NCBI GenBank assembly: GCA_963837335.1
Contig: CAWINS010000082.1
Coordinates: forward strand, 62,001 to 126,000
DNA from: RYN-230 sp963837335
Lineage (GTDB): Bacteria > Actinomycetota > Actinomycetes > Streptosporangiales > Streptosporangiaceae
Direction of reading: 5' to 3'
DNA length: 64,000 bases
Shown: piece after piece, positions 58,153-64,000 of the stretch
Layout: each line of letters opens with the position of its first letter
Position numbering within the stretch: the first letter of the stretch is position 1
Position numbers and translations under genes: made by a program
Notes under the pieces: model-generated
Told to the model about the DNA's origin: nothing
The model's database searches: none
Seen by the model: only the letters and a program-made list of their open reading frames with translations

Positions 58153-59010
58153 TCAGCCGGGCCTACTGGCTGAGCCTGCCGGGCTGGGCCTGCTGGCTGG
58201 GCCGAACACGTCCTCGCGGCGGTGTTCCAGGCACGGCAGCCTGTCCCGGACCTGGGCGGTCAGTGCGGTGTCCACCTCGCCGACCGCCACCCCCGGAAAC
58301 GGTCCCAGGTCCAGCCGCACGGTGCCCATCGGGTCAACGAGCATGCTGCGGCCGATCCCGGTCGGGGCGCGGGTCCGGGGCGACTCTGGGTCGGGCACCT
58401 GACCCGCGGCGGCGACCCAGACCGTGTTCTCGATGGCCCGGGCCCGCACCAGGGTGACCCAGTGCTCCTCCTTGAACAGCCCGGCGGCCCAGGCGGCCGG
58501 GACCACGAGCAGGTCCGCGCCCTGGGCCACGAGGCTCCGGGCCAGTTCGGGGAAGCGGATGTCGTAACAGGTCAGCAGGCCTACGCGGAGCCCGGCCAAC
58601 TCGGCGAGGACCGGGGTGGAGCCGGGGGCGACCACCTTGGACTCGGTCTCCCCGAGTGAGTCGAACAGGTGAATCTTGCGGTACGCCGCGACCCGCTGGC
58701 CGCCCGCGTCGTAGCCGACCGCGGTGTTGTAGACGCGGCCGTCCGGCGCGGGCTCGAATACCCCCGCGACGAGGCCCACCCCCGCGCTGCGGGCGGCGGC
58801 GGCCAGCCCCATGCCGAACGGGCCGTCCAGCGGCTCCGCCACGGCCTGCAGATCCGTGCCGAACCGGGCCTGGGTCGCCTCCGGGAACACGGCCAGGCGG
58901 GCCCCGCCCGCGGCGGCGTCAGCGAGCGCCACCCGGACCCGGGCGAGATTCACCGCCGGGTCCGGGCTGACCGGCAGCTGGCCCAGCGCGATCCGGATCG
59001 GCATCCCCAT
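58153..59010 (-). CDS. Carbon-nitrogen hydrolase (nitrilase superfamily)
   Basis: 285 residues from ATG 59010 (MGMPIRI; an ATG two codons later is also possible). The Glu-Lys-Cys triad is visible: Glu in LAVFPEATQARFG, Lys in YRKIHLFDSLGETES, Cys in VGLLTCYDIRFPELARSL, and a second Glu in AGLFKEEHWVTLVRARAIEN. The R-F-P-E motif and absence of a cleaved N-terminus fit omega-amidases or deaminated-glutathione amidases. The tail (RPSPAGSASRPG) is low in complexity. It is divergent from the aminotransferase with 86 bp between them. Confidence 0.93.
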   Translation of the reverse strand: MGMPIRIALGQLPVSPDPAVNLARVRVALADAAAGGARLAVFPEATQARFGTDLQAVAEPLDGPFGMGLAAAARSAGVGLVAGVFEPAPDGRVYNTAVGYDAGGQRVAAYRKIHLFDSLGETESKVVAPGSTPVLAELAGLRVGLLTCYDIRFPELARSLVAQGADLLVVPAAWAAGLFKEEHWVTLVRARAIENTVWVAAAGQVPDPESPRTRAPTGIGRSMLVDPMGTVRLDLGPFPGVAVGEVDTALTAQVRDRLPCLEHRREDVFGPASRPSPAGSASRPG

Positions 59011-59096
59011 GTGCGCAGCGTAAACCACCGGATCGGAGCGCAGCAGGGGCCGGCTGGCCAGGGCAGGCTGGCCGCGGCGTGTGATCTGATGTCGGT

Positions 59097-60263
59097 GTGG
59101 ACCGACCATTGCTGAATCGCCGGCTGACCGGCATGGGCACGACGATCTTCGCCGAGATGTCGGCGCTGGCCCTGACGACGGGGTCGGTCAACCTCGGCCA
59201 GGGCTTCCCGGACACCGACGGCCCGGCCGAGATCGCCGCCGCGGCCGCGGCGGCGATCCTGGAAGGCCGGGGCAACCAGTACCCCCCGGGGCCGGGCATC
59301 CCCGAGTTGCGGCACGCGGTCGCGGCGCACCAGAAGCGGTTCTACGGCCTCGACGTCGACCCCGATCGTGAGGTCCTGGTCACCGCGGGCGCCACCGAGG
59401 CGATCGCCGCCGCGCTGATCGCGCTCCTGGAGCCGGGTGACGAGGCCATCGCGTTCGAGCCCTACTACGACTCCTACGCCGCCTGCGTGGCCATGGCCGG
59501 CGGTACCCGGGTCCCGGTCACGCTGCGGCCCCCCGGGTTCCGCCCCGATCTGGAGGCACTGCGGGCCGCTATCACCCCGCGCACCCGGCTCCTGCTGCTG
59601 AACACGCCGCACAACCCGACCGGGGCGGTGTTCACCCGGGCCGAGCTCACCGGGATCGCGGCCCTGGCCTGCGAGCACGACCTGCTGGTGGTGTCCGACG
59701 AGGTGTACGAGCACCTGGTCTTCGAGGGTGAGCACATCCCGATCGCCACCTTGCCCGGGATGCGCGAACGGACCGTGACGATCAGCTCGGCGGCCAAGAC
59801 GTTCTCGTTCACCGGCTGGAAGATCGGCTGGGTGACCGGCACCCCGGAACTGGTGACCGCGGTGCGCACGGTCAAGCAGTTCCTCACCTACGTCACCGGC
59901 GGCCCGTTCCAGTACGCGGTAGCCCAGGCGCTCGCCCTGCCTGATTCCTACTTCACGTCGATCAGCACCGAGTTGCGGGGCAAGCGCGACCTGCTCTGCT
60001 CGGGCCTGGCCGAGGTGGGCTTCGAGGTGTTCCGGCCGGCCGGCACCTACTTCGTGACCACGGACGTGCGGTCGCTGGGCGAGCCGGACGGAATGGAGTT
60101 CTGCCGGGAACTGCCCGCCCGGGCCGGAGTGGTCGCCATCCCGAGTTCGGTGTTCTACGACAACGTCGAGGCGGGCCGGACTCAGGTCAGGTTCGCCTAT
60201 TGCAAGAAGGAAGAGGTGCTGCGCGAGGCGCTGGCCCGCCTGGCGCGCCGGGGCCTTGGCTAG
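59097..60263 (+). CDS. PLP aminotransferase (DapC/kynurenine-aminotransferase type)
   Basis: 388 residues from GTG 59097. Fold type I motifs are LGQGFPDTDGPAEI, YPPGPGIPELRHAVAAHQKR, the NTPHNPTGAVFTRAELTGIA element, and SSAAKTFSFTGWKIGWVTGT with the PLP lysine. The same group contains succinyldiaminopimelate, kynurenine and methionine aminotransferases. The nitrilase-family gene divergent from it could remove a 2-oxoacid amide made by transamination of glutamine or methionine, a pairing known for omega-amidases. This link is inference. Confidence 0.92.
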   Translation: MDRPLLNRRLTGMGTTIFAEMSALALTTGSVNLGQGFPDTDGPAEIAAAAAAAILEGRGNQYPPGPGIPELRHAVAAHQKRFYGLDVDPDREVLVTAGATEAIAAALIALLEPGDEAIAFEPYYDSYAACVAMAGGTRVPVTLRPPGFRPDLEALRAAITPRTRLLLLNTPHNPTGAVFTRAELTGIAALACEHDLLVVSDEVYEHLVFEGEHIPIATLPGMRERTVTISSAAKTFSFTGWKIGWVTGTPELVTAVRTVKQFLTYVTGGPFQYAVAQALALPDSYFTSISTELRGKRDLLCSGLAEVGFEVFRPAGTYFVTTDVRSLGEPDGMEFCRELPARAGVVAIPSSVFYDNVEAGRTQVRFAYCKKEEVLREALARLARRGLG

Positions 60264-60338
60264 CGGTCCCGGGCCTGGCCCGGTGTCCGGCGGCCCGGCA
60301 TCTGGCGCGCGGCGCCGGCATCCGGCCCCGGCGGCCCC

Positions 60339-61598
60339 GTGTCTGGCGGCCCGGCATCCGGCGGTCCCGTATCCGGCGACGAGGCCTTCGGGGCCGATAT
60401 CTACGGCCGGTTGCCTGGCCAGGGCAACCTGGTCTTCTCCCCGGCCAGCATCGCCACCGCGCTGCGCCTGGTACTGCTCGGGGCCCGGGGCGAGACGGCG
60501 GCGCAGATCGCCGCGGCCCTGCACCTGGCCATCCCGGACGGCGCCGCACCCGCGGTCCAGGCCGCCCAGGATCTACAGGCTGTCTCGGCGATCCTCAGCG
60601 ACCTGGCCGCCGGCGACCTTACCCTCCGCGCGCCGAACGCGATGTGGGTCCAGTCGGGCCTGCCCCTGGAGCCCGGCTTCACCGCGGCGGTGAGCGCCGC
60701 AGCGGCCGTCGCGGTGCGCGACGCCGACTTCCGCCGGGCCGCGGAGCAGGCCAGGCAGGAGATTAACCAGTTCATCGCGGAGCAGACCGCCGGCAAGATC
60801 AGGGACCTGCTCAGCCCCGGCGTCGTCAGCGCCGCCACGAGCCTGATCCTGGCCAGCGCGGTGTACCTGAAGGCCGCGTGGGCGCACCCGTTCCCGGCCG
60901 GTGCCACCCAGGACGCCGCCTTCTACCTGGACCCGGGCCAGCCGGGGTCGGGCCAGCCGGGGTCGGGCCAACGGGGGTCGGGCCAACCGGGCTCGGGTAC
61001 CCAGGTCACAGTGCCCACCATGCGGCTTCGGGCCAGGCTGCGCTACCTGCGCGGCGAGGGCTACCAGGCCGTCGAGTTGCCGTACGCCGGCGCCCGCCTC
61101 GGCATGGTGATCGTCCTGCCCGACCCAGCGTCCGGCCCGGACTCCGGCGACCCGGCGGATGCTGGCCCGGGCCGCCTGCTGGCCGGCGGCGTCGTTCGCG
61201 ATACTGGCCCGGGCGGCCTGCGGGCCGGGCTCGCGCCGCGGCAGGTCAGCCTGGCGCTGCCGCGCTTCAAGGTGACCAGCGGTTTCGCGTTGCGCCCGGT
61301 GCTGGCCGCGCTGGGCATGCCGCTCGCGTTCACCGACGAGGCGGACTTCAGCGGCATCACCGCCGCGCAGCGGCTGCGCATCGACGAAGTGGTGCACCAG
61401 GCCTACATCGACGTGAACGAAGCGGGTACCGAGGCGGCCGCGGCCACCGCCGTGGTGATGACCGCGGCGGCCCGGTTCACGAAGCCCGAACCGCCGGTGG
61501 TGATGATCGTGGACCGCCCATTCCGGTTCGCGATCACCGACCTGGGCAGCGGGCTGCCGCTGTTCCTCGGCCGGGTCACCGACCCCACCGCGGGCTGA
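60339..61598 (+). CDS. Serpin-family protease inhibitor
   Basis: 419 residues from GTG 60339; earlier starts are out of frame or read repetitive DNA. Serpin elements appear in order: GNLVFSPASIATALRLVLLG, LASAVYLKAAWAHPFPAGAT (shutter strand), VPTMRLRARLRYLRGEGYQA, ELPYAGARLGMVIVLPDPAS, and VVHQAYIDVNEAGTEAAAAT, the reactive-loop hinge with small residues as in inhibitory serpins. A P1 near Ala377 is predicted. A Gly/Ser/Gln/Pro repeat insertion (about residues 203-222) expands one loop. No signal peptide is seen, so an intracellular target or a lost N-terminus is possible. Confidence 0.9.
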   Translation: MSGGPASGGPVSGDEAFGADIYGRLPGQGNLVFSPASIATALRLVLLGARGETAAQIAAALHLAIPDGAAPAVQAAQDLQAVSAILSDLAAGDLTLRAPNAMWVQSGLPLEPGFTAAVSAAAAVAVRDADFRRAAEQARQEINQFIAEQTAGKIRDLLSPGVVSAATSLILASAVYLKAAWAHPFPAGATQDAAFYLDPGQPGSGQPGSGQRGSGQPGSGTQVTVPTMRLRARLRYLRGEGYQAVELPYAGARLGMVIVLPDPASGPDSGDPADAGPGRLLAGGVVRDTGPGGLRAGLAPRQVSLALPRFKVTSGFALRPVLAALGMPLAFTDEADFSGITAAQRLRIDEVVHQAYIDVNEAGTEAAAATAVVMTAAARFTKPEPPVVMIVDRPFRFAITDLGSGLPLFLGRVTDPTAG

Positions 61599-61677
61599 CC
61601 CGCGCGCCGGGGTAGCGCGCCAGGGTGGCCCGCGACCAGGGCTGGCCGCCGGTTGCGCTGCCTGCGACACTGGGGTT

Positions 61678-62031
61678 ATGCGACCAGACGGGCTGCACCA
61701 TGTCTCGATCAACGTCCGTGACGTCCCGGCGGCGCTGGACTTCTACACCCGCGTGCTCGGCCTGACCGAGCGGACCGACCGGCCTGACTTCAGCTTCGGC
61801 GGGGCCTGGCTCGACGCCGGCGGGCAGCAGATCCACCTCATCGAGGCAGATGCGCCGCCGTCGCTGGGCCAGCACTTCGCGCTGGCGGTGGCCGATCTCG
61901 ACACGGCCGTCACCGAACTGCGCGGGATGGGGGTCGCGGTCACCGATCCGGTCAAGGTCGGCACCGGGCGCCAGTCTTTCCTGGACGACCCGGCCGGCAA
62001 TCGGGTCGAGCTTCAGGAACCCGGCCGCTGA
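61678..62031 (+). CDS. VOC (glyoxalase/dioxygenase) family protein
   Basis: 117 residues, one VOC module pair. Metal-ligand positions are His7 or His8 (GLHHVSINVRDVPAALDFYT), Glu in IHLIEADAP, His in GQHFALAVADLD, and Glu in NRVELQEPGR. These proteins act as glyoxalase, dioxygenase or resistance proteins; substrate unknown. It follows the serpin by 79 bp in the same direction with no evident functional link. Confidence 0.9.
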   Translation: MRPDGLHHVSINVRDVPAALDFYTRVLGLTERTDRPDFSFGGAWLDAGGQQIHLIEADAPPSLGQHFALAVADLDTAVTELRGMGVAVTDPVKVGTGRQSFLDDPAGNRVELQEPGR

Positions 62032-62086
62032 GCCCATGACCAGCGAAAACCGGTAATCCCGGACTCCCCGCAGCTAGCCTGGGCGC

Positions 62087-62653
62087 GTGCTCCCCCTCCT
62101 CCTCGTCGCGGCCTCGGTCGGCCTGTCTAATCTGGCCGCGGCGATCGGCATCGGCTTCGGCGGCGTCACCGCCCGGACCCGTATCCGGGTGGCTGTGGTC
62201 TTCGGGGTCTTCGAGGCGGGCATGCCCATTGTCGGACTCGTCGTCGGTGCCGGGGTGGCCAGCGGCATCGGCCACGCGGCCCGCTGGATCGGCGCGGTGG
62301 TGCTGATCATCATCGGCCTCGTCACCGTGCTCCAGGCCCTGCGCCAGCCCGCGGAGCCCAAGGGCGGCACGTCCGACCCGGACTCCCCGCACCGCACCGA
62401 CAGCCTGGGGCGGCTGATCATCAGCGCGTTCGCGCTCAGCCTGGACAACCTCGCGGCCGGCTTCGCGCTCGGCACCATGCACGTGGGCGTGGCCGAGGGA
62501 GCCATCGTCATCGGGGCGGTGAGCGTCGTGATGTCCCTGGCCGGCCTCGAACTCGGCGGCCGGATCGGCGCCGCGGCGGGCCGCCGCGGCGAGCAGATCG
62601 GCGGCGCGATCCTGGTGGGCGTGGGCGTGGCCATCGCCGCCGGGGTCATCTGA
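62087..62653 (+). CDS. MntP/YtaF-type manganese efflux pump
   Basis: 188 residues with six membrane helices. The repeated family motif is seen twice, VGLSNLAAAIGIGFGGV near the N-terminus and FALSLDNLAAGFALGTMHVG in the second half, with the Asp/Asn residues expected for a MntP-like exporter; the first copy has Asn and Ser where Asp is common. IGHAARWIGAVVLIIIGLVT and GRRGEQIGGAILVGVGVAIA are the other helices. Start GTG 62087. No manganese riboswitch is visible upstream. Confidence 0.85.
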   Translation: MLPLLLVAASVGLSNLAAAIGIGFGGVTARTRIRVAVVFGVFEAGMPIVGLVVGAGVASGIGHAARWIGAVVLIIIGLVTVLQALRQPAEPKGGTSDPDSPHRTDSLGRLIISAFALSLDNLAAGFALGTMHVGVAEGAIVIGAVSVVMSLAGLELGGRIGAAAGRRGEQIGGAILVGVGVAIAAGVI

Positions 62654-62752
62654 TCCTGGGCGCCGCGCGTGCCCCGGGCGCGATCCGGCGCGCCCAGCCG
62701 GCCGCGGTCGCCCAGCCAGCCGCGTACTCGGCTCGCCCAGCCGGCCGCGCGG

Positions 62753-62944
62753 TCACTCCGACAGGCGGAGGGCTTGTTTCGGGCAGGCGCCGACCGCCCG
62801 GCGGACCGCGTCGGCCAGCCCAGCCGGTACCTCAGGCGCCACGATGTGCAGGTAGTCTTCGCCGTCCAGGTCGAAGACCTCCGGGGCCAGGCCGGCGCAT
62901 ACGCCGTTGGCCTCACACAGATCCCGGTCAACCTCCACCCGCAT
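62753..62944 (-). CDS. Small ferredoxin (3Fe-4S type)
   Basis: 63 residues. MRVEVDRDLCEANGVCAGLA and AVRRAVGACPKQALRLSE give Cys10-x5-Cys16 and a later Cys-Pro, the three-cysteine pattern of [3Fe-4S] ferredoxins that feed electrons to cytochromes P450 in actinobacteria. The middle (PEVFDLDGEDYLHIV) is typical. GAGGAGG precedes the ATG at 62944. No P450 or reductase is adjacent in the window. Confidence 0.95.
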   Translation of the reverse strand: MRVEVDRDLCEANGVCAGLAPEVFDLDGEDYLHIVAPEVPAGLADAVRRAVGACPKQALRLSE

Positions 62945-63034
62945 CGCGGTGCCTCCTCGTGCCCGCCGACAGACACCTTTACCGTAGTACCGAAGCCGAT
63001 CAGGTCCCGGGCAGCCGGGAGGAAAGGCAGGGGC

Positions 63035-63710
63035 ATGACCACGGTCCCGGATGCGGCTTCCATGGCCGCCGGCCCAATGCCAGCTGAACTGAGGCAGGCG
63101 GCCGAGGCAGCCACGGGGTTCATGCCTCCCGAGGAAGGCCTGGCGCTGTACCGGGCCGCCGCCGCGTACGCCCCCCGCGGGCCGGTGCTGGAGATCGGCA
63201 CCTACTGCGGCAAGTCCACGATCTACCTGGCCGCCGCGGCGCGGGACGCGGACCAGACGGTCATCACGGTGGACCATCACCACGGCTCGGAGGAGAACCA
63301 GCCCGGCTGGGAGTACCACGACACCACCCTGGTGGACGAGCGGACCGGACGGCTGGACACCCTGCCGCACTTCCGCGCCACCCTGGCCGCGACTGGCCTG
63401 GAATCACACGTCATCGCGGTGGTGGGCCGGTCCGCTCAGGTCGCGGGGCTGTGGCGGACGCCGCTGGGCATGCTGTTCATCGATGGCGGGCACACCGACG
63501 CCGCGGCTCAGGCGGACTACGCGAACTGGTCGCCGTGGGTGACCCAGGGCGGCGCGCTGGCCATTCACGATGTGTTCCCTGACCCAGCCGACGGCGGCCA
63601 GGCCCCCTACGCGATCTACCAGCGCGCCCTGAGCCTCGGGAGAGTTCACCGAGGTCAGCGTGCACGGGTCGTTGCGGGTCCTGGAGCGCACCGCCGGCGG
63701 CCCCGCCTAG
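63035..63710 (+). CDS. Class I SAM methyltransferase, 3' frameshift
   Basis: About 225 residues when repaired. The start is ATG 63035 (GGAGGAAAGG upstream). The SAM fold shows APRGPVLEIGTYCGKSTIYL, VITVDHHHGSEENQPGWEYH, FRATLAATGLESHVIAVVGR and GMLFIDGGHTDAAAQADYAN, then GGALAIHDVFPDPADGGQAP. At about 63637 the frame breaks: one extra base in AGCCTCGGGAG changes the C-terminus. In the other frame GEFTEVSVHGSLRVLERTAG runs to a stop at 63710, matching the expected end. Substrate unknown; it resembles small O-methyltransferases. Confidence 0.8.
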
Positions 63711-64000
63711 CCCCGCACCCTTTGGCTGCTTCCCCCACGCCCAGCCGGGGGCAGGGGCCGGATCCAGGCGCATGGGTGTTGCTCCCATTCACATGGGTGT
63801 GCATGAGGGTTACACCCACGTAGTTGCCACGGACCGTCGGCGCGCGGATGCCGCATCCTGGGTTACGGGAGCCGCCGGCGGGTCACTCTGGGGAGGGGCA
63901 GCCGCAGGGTGCGGCGCCTCCATTGGCCGATGCCCCGGCCCGGGGCCCAGCGCCGTTAGCCGCGGCCCCGGGCCAGGGCCCGGCGGCGGACGGCAGGTCG
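63711..64000. other. Right-edge interval without a recognisable gene
   Basis: No coding frame with a credible domain, tRNA or rRNA is visible. A few imperfect inverted repeats with GGGTGT/ACACCC occur near 63770-63825. The last 60 bp are a GC-rich run that leaves the window. Confidence 0.45.

Noticed and set aside
62031..62087. Manganese riboswitch before the MntP-like gene
   Set aside because: The gap is only about 55 bp, too short for a yybP-ykoY element, and shows no such stems.
1..64000. tRNA, rRNA, CRISPR or insertion sequence
   Set aside because: I looked for T-loop-like strings, transposase-like motifs and regularly spaced identical repeats; none was convincing. The repeat arrays listed are too short or coding.

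Overview
The window is a very GC-rich actinobacterial chromosome segment: third codon positions are almost always G or C, there are many GTG starts and ATGA start/stop overlaps, and antisense shadow ORFs are long. Marker genes agree: a WhiB1-type WhiB, SigR with a zinc-binding RsrA, DasR, nickel superoxide dismutase with its S26 maturase, the large actinobacterial 2-oxoglutarate decarboxylase/dehydrogenase (Kgd), a PdtaS-like kinase and a SigB/SigF-type sigma with an RsbW-like antagonist. From memory, the order hisN - rsgA - aroA - sigR/rsrA - dasR - pdtaS-like - whiB1 - sigma/anti-sigma - sodN/sodX - kgd resembles the Streptomyces core chromosome, so this is probably a soil actinomycete; I cannot fix the order. 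I see no insertion sequence, prophage, CRISPR array, tRNA or rRNA.

Layout. 1-5.4 kb: an ECF sigma coupled to a membrane protein running off the left edge, a VIT-family transporter, a squalene-cyclase-fold protein and a TetR/NTF2-like divergent pair. 5.4-9.3 kb: small stress or detoxification genes (cupin, NTF2-like, MerR with effector domain, MocR, AhpD-like). 9.3-12.9 kb: an alkylation-repair region with an Ogt divergent from an NTF2-like gene, then a four-gene coupled operon (ECF sigma, second Ogt, 2OG-Fe(II) oxygenase, Ada-type zinc domain). 12.9-20 kb: YnfA, MFS, GNAT, a membrane protein, SDR, CBS, HisN and aldo/keto reductase. 20-31 kb: rsgA, aroA, a YedK-type peptidase, DksA-like protein, methyltransferase, sigR-rsrA, two tandem HD proteins, biotin carboxylase and a small biotin carrier. 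31.5-37.6 kb: an acetolactate-synthase-like gene, MctP with its DUF3311 partner, BioY and DasR. 37.6-47.9 kb: PdtaS-like kinase, WhiB1, lipid kinase, SigF-type sigma with anti-sigma, SodN/SodX, APC permease, CGNR regulator and a quinone reductase. 48-64 kb: aminotransferases, PadR-DUF4097 pair, kgd, GST-like protein, DedA, BlaI, nitrilase, a serpin, VOC, MntP-like, ferredoxin and a methyltransferase.

The best candidate for something undescribed is a small alkylation-repair regulon. The same promoter pattern, CTCACG-N16-CGTCTTC, stands with identical spacing in front of three transcription units: the ECF sigma operon, the separate ogt and the NTF2-like gene divergent from ogt. It suggests an ECF sigma controlling a dispersed Ada-like response, with no visible anti-sigma factor and an Ada zinc domain that lacks the methyl-accepting cysteine. 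A second strong regulatory signal is a perfect SigR promoter (GGAAT-N18-GTT) just upstream of sigR, placed so that transcription would begin at an in-frame GTG and give an N-terminally extended SigR.

Two cautions. Four genes (aroA, two methyltransferases and the acetolactate-synthase-like gene, which has two breaks) carry single-base frameshifts, mostly in GC-rich runs, so part of the assembly may contain indel errors. In-frame tandem repeats, mostly of about 15 bp, are unusually common in linkers of otherwise conserved proteins.
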